NCBI GenBank assembly: GCA_002409585.1
Contig: DHNP01000045.1
Span: 104,815-168,814, forward strand
Length of the DNA: 64,000 nt
Source: Ruminococcaceae bacterium UBA5413
GTDB taxonomy: Bacteria; Bacillota; Clostridia; Oscillospirales; Acutalibacteraceae
Reading direction: 5' to 3'
In this document: piece by piece, positions 35,444 to 42,526 of the stretch
How positions within the stretch are numbered: position 1 is the stretch's first letter
Layout: the number at the start of each line of letters is the position of its first letter
Position numbers and translations under genes: made by a program
Notes under the pieces: generated by a model
The model's database searches: none
Seen by the model: the letters and a program-made list of their open reading frames with translations, nothing else
Told to the model about the DNA's origin: nothing

Positions 35444-37660
35444 ATGCCTGAAAAATCGCTCATTGAGCTGACAGGTTCAGTCGAGAACGTCGTTTTTAAA
35501 AATGAACAGAACGGGTACACCGTAATTGAAATAAACACCGGAAGCGAGCTTGTAACCGCGGTCGGCGTCATGCCTTTCGTAAACGTTGGCGAAAAAGTCA
35601 GGGTCGCAGGCACATGGGTCAACAATCCTAACTACGGCGAACAGTTCCAGGCGGAAGCATTCGAGCAGGCCGAACCTGAAACGTCGGCAGACATACTGAA
35701 ATATCTGTCATCAGGGGCGGTTAAAGGCATTGGCCCGGGAACGGCAAAGAAGATAGTCGCTTCTTTCGGCGAAAACTCACTTAAAATAATGGAAAAGGAG
35801 CCAATGCGGCTTTGTTCAATAAAAGGCATAACAGAAGATAAAGCATTGAAAATCAGCGCGGAGTTCCGGCGCGTGGGCGGCATGCGGCAGATGATGCTCA
35901 GCCTTTCGCGGTACGGCATACTTCCTTCCGAAGCCGTAAGGATATGGAGGGCGTTCGGCCCCAGCTCATTGGAGCATATACGCGAAGACCCTTACTGCCT
36001 CTGCGGCGGCAGCCTCGGCATAGGCTTCGGACGCGCTGACAAAATAGCGGCGTCGCTTGATTTATCACCGGACGATATATGCCGCGTGCGTGCAGGCATA
36101 GTTTACGTACTGCGCCATAACGCCGGTAACGGCCACACATGCCTGCCGGCTGACAAGCTCCTGCCGGCGGCCGCCCGCATGCTCAAAGTGGACGAAGGCA
36201 CTGCCGTTTCGGCGCTTGAAAGCCTTAAAAGCGACAGTTCGGTAGTTTCAAAGGCCTTTTGCGGCAGGGACTTTATTTTTACCCCAGACCTTTACAGGTC
36301 GGAAGTTTACTCATCCGGCCGCCTTAAAATGATGCTCCATTACCCCGCGCCGTCCATAACAGGCGCCGGTGATATGATTGCCGATATTGAAAAGCAGCTC
36401 GGCATAACATATGCCGAAGGGCAGAAATTTGCCATAGAAGAAGCGCTTTCCAAAGGAATGCTTATCCTGACCGGCGGCCCAGGCACCGGCAAAACAACAA
36501 CTTTAAAAGCAATAATAAACATACTTGAAGCAGAAGGGCAGAAAGTCATGCTTGCCGCGCCTACCGGAAGGGCCGCAAAGCGCATGGCGGAGCTTACGGG
36601 TAAAAAAGCCAAAACAATACACAGGCTGCTGCAGGTTGAGTGGGACGCAAGCGACACGCCGGCTTTTGCCAAAAATGAAAAGAACCTTCTAAAGTGCGAC
36701 GCCCTTATAATAGACGAGCTTTCCATGGTGGACGCAGGACTTTTTGAGGCCGTGCTGCGGGCTTTGCCGCTCGGGTGCCGCCTTGTTATGGTAGGCGACT
36801 GCAACCAGCTGCCCTCTGTCGGCCCCGGCAACGTGCTCGGCGACCTCATAAACTCCGGATTAGTTCCGACAGTACAGCTCAGCCGTATATTCCGCCAGTC
36901 AATGAGCAGTTTAATCGTCACTAACGCGCATAAAATAGTAAGCGGGCAGATGCCAGATATCACTACGCATACAAGCGACTTCTTTTTCCTTCCGTGCTCC
37001 GGCAGCCAAAAAATAGCCGATGCTGTCTCAGACCTGTGCTCAAGGCGCCTGCCTAAAAGCTACGGCTTTTCACCGTTTGCGGATATACAGGTTCTCTCCC
37101 CCGGAAGGAAAGGCCCCCTCGGCGTTAAAGAGCTTAACGCCATGCTGCAGCAGGCGCTTAACCCGCCCTCACATGGTAAAAAACAAATCAGCTGCAACGG
37201 AGCCATATTCCGCGAAGGCGACAAGGTTATGCAGATAAAAAACGACTACGACATGCAGTGGGTCCTCGGCGACGGCACCTGCGGCGAGGGCGTTTTTAAC
37301 GGCGATATGGGCATACTTACAAGTATAAACAAGCGCGCATCAACACTGACAGTGCAAATGGACAACCGCACTGTAGAGTATACCGGCGACAAACTGCAGG
37401 AACTCGAAACAGCTTACGCCATGACGGTGCACAAAAGCCAGGGAAATGAATTTCCGGCGGTCATAATGCCGCTGTACAGGTTCGCGCCGCAGCTAATGTA
37501 CAGAAATCTGCTTTACACGGCCGTGACAAGGGCTAAAAGCCTGCTCATACTCATAGGGAGCAGCCAGGTGCTGCGGATAATGATAGCTAACGATAAAAAG
37601 ACAAAGCGCTACACAGGGCTGTGCAGGCTCATTACCGGAGAAGTTGACGATGGCTGTTAA
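35444..37660 (+). CDS. recD2: ATP-dependent 5'-3' DNA helicase RecD2
   Basis: 738 residues, RecD2-type with its N-terminal OB and helix-hairpin-helix regions (VKGIGPGTAKKIVASFG, LCSIKGITEDKALKI). Helicase motif I is LTGGPGTGKTTTL, motif II LIIDELSMVDA, motif VI YAMTVHKSQGNEFPAV. RecD2 works in DNA repair in bacteria without RecBC. It overlaps comF by 11 bases. Confidence 0.96.
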   Translation: MPEKSLIELTGSVENVVFKNEQNGYTVIEINTGSELVTAVGVMPFVNVGEKVRVAGTWVNNPNYGEQFQAEAFEQAEPETSADILKYLSSGAVKGIGPGTAKKIVASFGENSLKIMEKEPMRLCSIKGITEDKALKISAEFRRVGGMRQMMLSLSRYGILPSEAVRIWRAFGPSSLEHIREDPYCLCGGSLGIGFGRADKIAASLDLSPDDICRVRAGIVYVLRHNAGNGHTCLPADKLLPAAARMLKVDEGTAVSALESLKSDSSVVSKAFCGRDFIFTPDLYRSEVYSSGRLKMMLHYPAPSITGAGDMIADIEKQLGITYAEGQKFAIEEALSKGMLILTGGPGTGKTTTLKAIINILEAEGQKVMLAAPTGRAAKRMAELTGKKAKTIHRLLQVEWDASDTPAFAKNEKNLLKCDALIIDELSMVDAGLFEAVLRALPLGCRLVMVGDCNQLPSVGPGNVLGDLINSGLVPTVQLSRIFRQSMSSLIVTNAHKIVSGQMPDITTHTSDFFFLPCSGSQKIADAVSDLCSRRLPKSYGFSPFADIQVLSPGRKGPLGVKELNAMLQQALNPPSHGKKQISCNGAIFREGDKVMQIKNDYDMQWVLGDGTCGEGVFNGDMGILTSINKRASTLTVQMDNRTVEYTGDKLQELETAYAMTVHKSQGNEFPAVIMPLYRFAPQLMYRNLLYTAVTRAKSLLILIGSSQVLRIMIANDKKTKRYTGLCRLITGEVDDGC

Positions 37661-38318
37661 AGCCGCGCTTTCATTCCTTCTCGACCTTCTCTTTCCTCCG
37701 CGGTGCATCTTCTGCGGGCAGGTGATTCCGCCCGGCAGGGCTGTCTGCGAAAAATGCGCCGCCGGTATCGAAACATTAAGCGGCGCCGTCAGCCTAAACA
37801 CCGGGCATGCGGGCAATAATATCCCCTGTACCGTTTTGTACGCTTACGACGGGAAAGTGCGCGACTCCATTATACGTTTTAAGTTCGGCGGTGAAAAAAA
37901 GAACTCCGTATTTTACGCTGAAAACCTTTCGGCACTTATAGAAAAAAGCTACGGTAAAGATTTCTTCAGTACCGTTACGTGCGTGCCAATTTCCAGTGAA
38001 AGGAAAAAGTCGCGCGGATACAACCAATCTGAACTCGTCGCGCGCGGAGTATCCTCTTTTTCGGGAATACCCTACTCAGACTGCCTTATAAAGATAAAAG
38101 ACAACCCCGAGCAGCATTTTCTCAGCAACAGCGAGCGAAAAAGCAACGTAAAGGGCGTCTACCGCCTTTCAGGCACTGACATAAAGGATAAAAAAGTCCT
38201 GCTTATTGACGACATAGTGACTACAGGCTCCACTATCTCGGAATGTGCAAAGGTGCTGCGGTCAGGCGGGGCTGAAGTTTACTGTGCCGCCGTCGCCCTC
38301 GCTAAAATGCAGTACTGA
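37650..38318 (+). CDS. comF: ComF-family phosphoribosyltransferase-like protein
   Basis: 222 residues: an N-terminal zinc finger (PPRCIFCGQ, CEKC) and a type I phosphoribosyltransferase domain with LLIDDIVTTGSTISECAKVL. In competent bacteria ComFC is needed for DNA uptake; in others the role is unsure. ATG 37650 is chosen for its GGAG; no other com gene is nearby. It overlaps recD2 and is probably translated from the same message. Confidence 0.88.
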   Translation: MAVKAALSFLLDLLFPPRCIFCGQVIPPGRAVCEKCAAGIETLSGAVSLNTGHAGNNIPCTVLYAYDGKVRDSIIRFKFGGEKKNSVFYAENLSALIEKSYGKDFFSTVTCVPISSERKKSRGYNQSELVARGVSSFSGIPYSDCLIKIKDNPEQHFLSNSERKSNVKGVYRLSGTDIKDKKVLLIDDIVTTGSTISECAKVLRSGGAEVYCAAVALAKMQY

Positions 38319-38368
38319 CATTTTTACGGCGTGCGCCCGATTAAATATTTTAATCTTCATTAATATAA

Positions 38369-38377
38369 TGGTATAAT
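38369..38377 (+). promoter_or_regulatory. Extended -10 promoter for the mreB-like gene
   Basis: TGGTATAAT (TG-N-TATAAT) 90 bases before the gene. A second TTGACT...TATAAT cluster nearby has wrong spacing. Confidence 0.5.
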
Positions 38378-38466
38378 GGTGAAACCTTTTGACTTTAAGG
38401 TTATAATATATTTAACTTATACTGCGTTTTAACGGTAAAGCTAAGATTGAGATTGGATGTGGTCAA

Positions 38467-39492
38467 ATGCCAGGGAAAGATATAGCAATAGATTTAGGCA
38501 CGTCTTCCATTAAAATTTATTTTGACGGAAAAGGAATAATACTGAATGAACCGTCAGTTGCGGCCGTAAACACCGACAGCGGCGAAGTTATAGCCATGGG
38601 CGGGGATGCTTACAAAATGATAGGGCGTACTTCAGACAGAATAAGCATACGCAACCCGCTTACGGGCGGGGTCATATCGGACTTTGACTTGGCAAGCTAT
38701 ATCATAGGCGTATACATGAAAAAAATAAAGGAAAGCAAAGTCGTAATGCCGCGCGCCGTGGTAAGCATACCGTGCCAGATAACGGAAGTCGGCAAGCGCG
38801 CTTTTGTCGATACCATAAGCTCCGCCGGCGTGCGTAAAATCTGCCTCATAGAGGAGCCGGTCGCCGCCGCGCTCGGCGCAGGGGTCGATATCTCCGCGCC
38901 TCACGGCACGCTCGTTGTGGACGTAGGCGGCGGCACGACGGACATGGCTGTGCTTTCGCTAAGCGGCATAGCCATCTCGCGTTCTGTCAAGACGGCCGGA
39001 AATACTTTCGACGAATCTATAATAAAATACGTGCGGCGCAAATACAACCTTATCATAGGCCGCCGCATGGCCGAAACGGCAAAGATAGCCGTCGGATGCG
39101 TTTACCCAAGGGAAGAGCTTGCCACATTCCGCGTAAAAGGCCGCAACGCCATGACAGGGCTGCCGCAGTGGGCGGATATCTCAAGCGACGAAATCCTCGA
39201 AGCTATTATAGAAGATACCATGCACATAATCCACGTAATACAGGAAATGCTCGAAAAAACGCCGCCGGAGCTTGTCGGCGACATATACGGCGACGGCCTT
39301 ATACTGACAGGAGGTTCGGCGCAGATTTACGGTCTTGACAAACTCGTCTCAAAAAAAGTGAAGATGCCGGTCCATACCGCTGAAAACCCGCAGGACTGCG
39401 TCGTTTTGGGCGCCGGCAAGGCAATAAGGTTTATAGACGACATTGAAAATAAAGCATACGGCGTTGTAAACCCGCTGAGTGCGGCATACTAA
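38467..39492 (+). CDS. MreB/Mbl-family actin-like cell-shape protein
   Basis: 341 residues, the MreB fold: IAIDLGTSSIKIY (phosphate 1), LVVDVGGGTTDMAVLS (phosphate 2), IEEPVAAALGAGV and LILTGGSAQIYGLD (adenosine). It forms membrane-associated filaments directing wall synthesis. It is separate from mreC/mreD and lies just before spoIIA, so it is one of several MreB paralogues (Mbl- or MreBH-like) and its exact assignment is open. Confidence 0.92.
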   Translation: MPGKDIAIDLGTSSIKIYFDGKGIILNEPSVAAVNTDSGEVIAMGGDAYKMIGRTSDRISIRNPLTGGVISDFDLASYIIGVYMKKIKESKVVMPRAVVSIPCQITEVGKRAFVDTISSAGVRKICLIEEPVAAALGAGVDISAPHGTLVVDVGGGTTDMAVLSLSGIAISRSVKTAGNTFDESIIKYVRRKYNLIIGRRMAETAKIAVGCVYPREELATFRVKGRNAMTGLPQWADISSDEILEAIIEDTMHIIHVIQEMLEKTPPELVGDIYGDGLILTGGSAQIYGLDKLVSKKVKMPVHTAENPQDCVVLGAGKAIRFIDDIENKAYGVVNPLSAAY

Positions 39493-39575
39493 CATGTGTT
39501 TTATGCAGCTCTCCGGCGTTTCGCCGCACCATATTTAAAAAGCAGCTTGTCCGCAGGATTCGAGTAAATATTTAT

Positions 39576-39615
39576 AAAAAATCCTTTATCATTTAATGGT
39601 AAGGGATTTTTTATT
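39576..39615 (+). terminator. Terminator between the mreB-like gene and spoIIA
   Basis: AAAAAATCC and GGATTTTTT flank an imperfect inner stem with CTT/AAG. A T-rich tail follows. Confidence 0.75.
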
Positions 39616-39690
39616 TTTATACCACGTATATTGCGGGCTTTTACGGCCAATAATAAAAAGTTGGCGGAAAGCCGGTCAGGGGGTGCCTTA

Positions 39691-40023
39691 ATGGGTGTAA
39701 GACTGATTTTAAAAGACAACTGTTTAACAGCCGTCTTAAGTGGTGAGATAGACCACCACGCCGCAAGCAGGATAAGATGTGAAATAGATGAAACAGCTTC
39801 AAAGGTCAAACCCGAAAAACTCGTAATTGACTTTTCAAACGTACAGTTTATGGACAGTTCGGGCATTGGGCTTATAATGGGCCGCTGCAAACTGATGGAT
39901 ATCTGGGGAGGAAGAGTCGAGGTTGCCAATATGCCGCCTAAAATTGAAAAGATAGTTTCGCTTGCCGGCATCGGGAAACTCTGCTCCATAAGGGAGGGAA
40001 AAATAAATGAAGCCGATAAATGA
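39691..40023 (+). CDS. spoIIAA: Anti-sigma F factor antagonist SpoIIAA
   Basis: 110 residues, STAS domain. The phosphorylated serine is in FSNVQFMDSSGIGLIMGR. It releases sigma F from SpoIIAB in the forespore after dephosphorylation by SpoIIE. The ATG 39691 is chosen because AGGGGGTG lies just upstream and it gives the family length; in-frame codons further up add an unrelated tail. Its end overlaps spoIIAB by 17 bases. Confidence 0.95.
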   Translation: MGVRLILKDNCLTAVLSGEIDHHAASRIRCEIDETASKVKPEKLVIDFSNVQFMDSSGIGLIMGRCKLMDIWGGRVEVANMPPKIEKIVSLAGIGKLCSIREGKINEADK

Positions 40024-40450
40024 GATGGAGGTATCGTTCTTAAGCCGCTCGTCAAACGAGGCGTTCGGCAGGGCCGCGGTAGCGGCGTTTGCCGCGCAGC
40101 TCGACCCTACGCTCGACGAACTGTGCGACATAAAAACAGCCGTTTCCGAAGCTGTAACAAACTGTATAGTACACGCCTACAAAAACACGATAGGCAAGAT
40201 ATACATAAGCTGCAAAATATACAGCGGCGGCAGGATATCTGTCAAAATACGCGACAGGGGCTGCGGTATAGAAGACATAGGGCAGGCTATGCAGCCGCTC
40301 TTTACGACCTCCGGCGACGAACGCGCCGGGCTTGGCTTTGCCGTGATGGAAAACTTTATGGACAGCCTGCGCGTAGCATCAAAACCCGGGCGCGGCACTT
40401 CGGTTACAATGCAGAAAATCATAAAGCGCCGTGAAAACGAAAATGGATAG
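40007..40450 (+). CDS. spoIIAB: Anti-sigma F factor SpoIIAB
   Basis: 147 residues, GHKL-type serine kinase: N box in DIKTAVSEAVTNCIVHAY, G1 VKIRDRGCGIEDI, G2 ERAGLGFAVMENFMD. It binds and inhibits sigma F and phosphorylates SpoIIAA. It is in tight overlap with spoIIAA upstream and sigF downstream. Confidence 0.96.
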   Translation: MKPINEMEVSFLSRSSNEAFGRAAVAAFAAQLDPTLDELCDIKTAVSEAVTNCIVHAYKNTIGKIYISCKIYSGGRISVKIRDRGCGIEDIGQAMQPLFTTSGDERAGLGFAVMENFMDSLRVASKPGRGTSVTMQKIIKRRENENG

Positions 40451-41093
40451 GGACGAAAAGATAAGCAGCAACATCGGCCTTGTGCACGCGTGCGCAAAGC
40501 ACTTCAAAGGCCGCGGCATTGAGTACGACGACCTGTTCCAGGCCGGATGCTTAGGGCTTGTAAAAGCCGTCGATAACTTTGACGAAAGCAGAAATATAAA
40601 GTTTTCAACTTACGCCGTACCGGTAATCTTAGGTGAAATAAAGCGCCTTTTCCGCGACGGTGGCGCTGTAAAGGTTGGCAGAAGCTTAAAGGAGCTTTCA
40701 ATGCGCGCCGCTAAGTGCTCGTCGCGCTTTGCAGAGAAAGAAGGCCGCCCGCCTACCGTCGGCGAACTCGCCGACATGCTAGGCGTAGAACCCGAAAAGG
40801 CCGCGCAGGCACTCGGCGCGGCGCGTCTGCCCGTTTCACTTACGGCGGCGGAAGACGACGGCGGCGGACAGATAGACATAAGCGTCGACTCGCCAGATGA
40901 AAAAATTACCGAGCTGCTCGCGCTGAAGCAGATTATTACGGACCTTGAACCGAAAGACCGGAAAATCATCGTTTTCCGTTACTTTAAAAGCCGCACTCAG
41001 ACGGAAACGGCATCCGCTTTGGGCATGACTCAGGTGCAGGTTTCACGCAGGGAAAAAAAAATACTCAGCGCGCTTAAGCTGAAGCTGACGTAA
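40431..41093 (+). CDS. sigF: RNA polymerase sporulation sigma factor F
   Basis: 220 residues with regions 2 (YDDLFQAGCLGLVKAVDNFDE), 3 and 4 (TQTETASALGMTQVQVSRREKKIL). First forespore-specific sigma factor. GTG 40431 and ATG 40443 are both possible starts, both inside spoIIAB, and neither has a strong ribosome site, so translation probably relies on coupling. I do not see a clear sigma-H promoter before the operon. Confidence 0.95.
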   Translation: MKTKMDRDEKISSNIGLVHACAKHFKGRGIEYDDLFQAGCLGLVKAVDNFDESRNIKFSTYAVPVILGEIKRLFRDGGAVKVGRSLKELSMRAAKCSSRFAEKEGRPPTVGELADMLGVEPEKAAQALGAARLPVSLTAAEDDGGGQIDISVDSPDEKITELLALKQIITDLEPKDRKIIVFRYFKSRTQTETASALGMTQVQVSRREKKILSALKLKLT

Positions 41094-41095
41094 CT

Positions 41096-41127
41096 AAAAA
41101 AAGCCCCGGGCGTTCCGGAGCTTTTTA
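41096..41127. terminator. Terminator between sigF and metA
   Basis: AAAAAGCCCCGG and CCGGAGCTTTTT form an imperfect stem with A and T runs on both sides; it can end both converging genes. Confidence 0.85.
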
Positions 41128-41134
41128 CCGCAGG

Positions 41135-42073
41135 TTAATTCCATACATTCCCACCAGCCGAAAGATCTTTCAGGTCATACGGCGTCTTTTGGTAAACGTA
41201 GTAATTAAGCCAGTTTGAAAACATCAAAAACGCGTGGCTCCGCCACGTAAACGGCGGCTCCTGTGTTATGTCGTCATTAGGGAAATAATTCTGCGGCATA
41301 AGCGGGTGCACGCCCTTTTTTAAGTCACGGAAATATTCGTTTTTAAGCGTATCCCTGTCGTACTCCTCATGCCCTGTTATAAAAAACTGGCGGCCGCTGC
41401 TGTTTGCTACTATATGGACGCCGGCCGCGTTTGACTCGGTCAGTATCTCAAGTTCGCCGTGCTTTTCTATATCTTCGCGCAGTGTTCCCGTATTGCGGGA
41501 GTGCGGCGCCCAAAAGTTGTCGTCAAACCCCCTCACGAAGGGATGCAGAGGGGCAAGGACGCGGTGCCTGAAAATGCCGGATATCTTTTGCGGCAGCAAA
41601 TATTTTGGGACGCCGAAAAAATGGTACAGCGCCGCCTGTGCGCCCCAGCAGATAAACATAGTCGAATAAACGTTCCCGACGCTCCAGTCCATAATCCTGC
41701 AAAGCTCGGGCCAATAGTCCACGCTTTCGAACTCCATGGTTTCCACCGGCGCGCCCGTTACTATCATGCCGTCGAATTTTTCATCTTTTATGCTGTCAAA
41801 AGTTTTATAAAATGCGTTCAAATGCGTCCCCGGAGTATTTTTTGACACATGCGAAGCCATGTGGAGAAGCTCCACGTCAACCTGCAGCGGCGTGTTGCTC
41901 AAAAGCCGCAGCAGCTGAGTTTCGGTTTCTATTTTAGTGGGCATAAGGTTTAAAATTATTATTTTTAACGGACGTATATCCTGCGATTTCGCGCGCTCGT
42001 GCGCCATCACAAATATATTTTCAGATTCAAGTATTTTGAACGCAGGAAGTGAATCATTTATTTTAATAGGCAT
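41135..42073 (-). CDS. metA: Homoserine O-acetyltransferase, MetA family
   Basis: 312 residues, the MetA fold. The catalytic Cys is C142 (FICWGAQAAL), the His is in ITGHEEYD. Position 111 is Glu (TGAPVETMEF), where E. coli MetA has Gly. In studied Bacillus relatives Glu111 gives acetyl-CoA rather than succinyl-CoA use, so I name it an acetyltransferase. It is the first committed step of methionine synthesis. It has an AACGGAGG site and a long regulated-looking leader. Confidence 0.93.
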   Translation of the reverse strand: MPIKINDSLPAFKILESENIFVMAHERAKSQDIRPLKIIILNLMPTKIETETQLLRLLSNTPLQVDVELLHMASHVSKNTPGTHLNAFYKTFDSIKDEKFDGMIVTGAPVETMEFESVDYWPELCRIMDWSVGNVYSTMFICWGAQAALYHFFGVPKYLLPQKISGIFRHRVLAPLHPFVRGFDDNFWAPHSRNTGTLREDIEKHGELEILTESNAAGVHIVANSSGRQFFITGHEEYDRDTLKNEYFRDLKKGVHPLMPQNYFPNDDITQEPPFTWRSHAFLMFSNWLNYYVYQKTPYDLKDLSAGGNVWN

Positions 42074-42096
42074 TTTTATCCTCCGTTAACTAATGG

Positions 42097-42212
42097 CGTA
42101 AACCCGGCAGGCAGCCGTACTCTTAAAGCCATGCCAAAGGCGCTTCTTAACCGCACGGACATTATACCATGCCGCGGTTATAATAAAAATCCATGTATCC
42201 GTAAACCCGGCA
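42097..42212 (-). repeat. Two copies of a 13-base repeat in the metA leader
   Basis: On the minus strand TGCCGGGTTTACG occurs twice, at 42212-42200 and 42109-42097. The first is the loop of an attenuator-like hairpin; the second lies 24 bases before the metA start. Between them, GGCATGG also occurs twice. Confidence 0.7.
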
Positions 42213-42218
42213 CATGGA
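42182..42218 (-). terminator. Terminator-like hairpin in the metA leader
   Basis: Minus strand TCCATGT and ACATGGA form a 7-bp stem around 15 bases, followed by TTTTTATT. It lies about 50 bases after the predicted transcript start and 110 before metA, so it looks like an attenuator. It is not accompanied by SAM-I or T-box sequence marks. Confidence 0.6.
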
Positions 42219-42276
42219 CTTCGTGTTCTTCCTCAAGGTAAACATACCGTACCAAAAATCAGTTATGTTAATTGTT

Positions 42277-42305
42277 ATTTTATTATAAAGCAGGCGGCTT
42301 GTCAA
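42277..42305 (-). promoter_or_regulatory. Sigma-A promoter for metA
   Basis: Minus strand TTGACA (42305-42300), 17-base spacer, TAAAAT (42282-42277). A second, extended -10 (TGGTATAAT, around 42163-42171) lies inside the leader after the hairpin. Confidence 0.75.
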
Positions 42306-42486
42306 GAAAAAACGCAAATGCGCTCGGCAGTGCCGTCATGTAATAACATGTAAATAATAATGTAAAAATATTTATATAAAGTATTGTTTTGGCTGCTTGT
42401 ATATCATATATAAATAAAATCTATCAATATATATAATATATTTAATTAAAATTGCTTTATATAGTCTTTATTTTCACAAGCAATGA
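42306..42486. other. AT-rich region between metA and hppA promoters
   Basis: No open frame. It holds CATGT-AATA-ACATG (42337-42350) and, at 42451-42484, ATTGCTT...AAGCAAT. Neither is a known element. Confidence 0.4.
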
Positions 42487-42495
42487 TGATATAAT
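42487..42495 (+). promoter_or_regulatory. Extended -10 promoter for hppA
   Basis: TGATATAAT, with no good -35. The leader would be about 25 bases and contains TAGGAG. Confidence 0.55.
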
Positions 42496-42526
42496 AATTC
42501 AAAATATCTTCATAGGAGTTGATAAA

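Noticed and set aside
39616..39690. Sigma-H promoter for spoIIA
   Set aside because: No AGGA...GAAT pair with correct spacing is found; the operon promoter is left unassigned.
42150..42190. T-box-like ACCGCGG in the metA leader
   Set aside because: The rest of the T-box sequence, a specifier loop and the antiterminator layout are absent, and the leader is too short.
42074..42276. SAM-I riboswitch before metA
   Set aside because: The conserved SAM-I core blocks are not present in either orientation.
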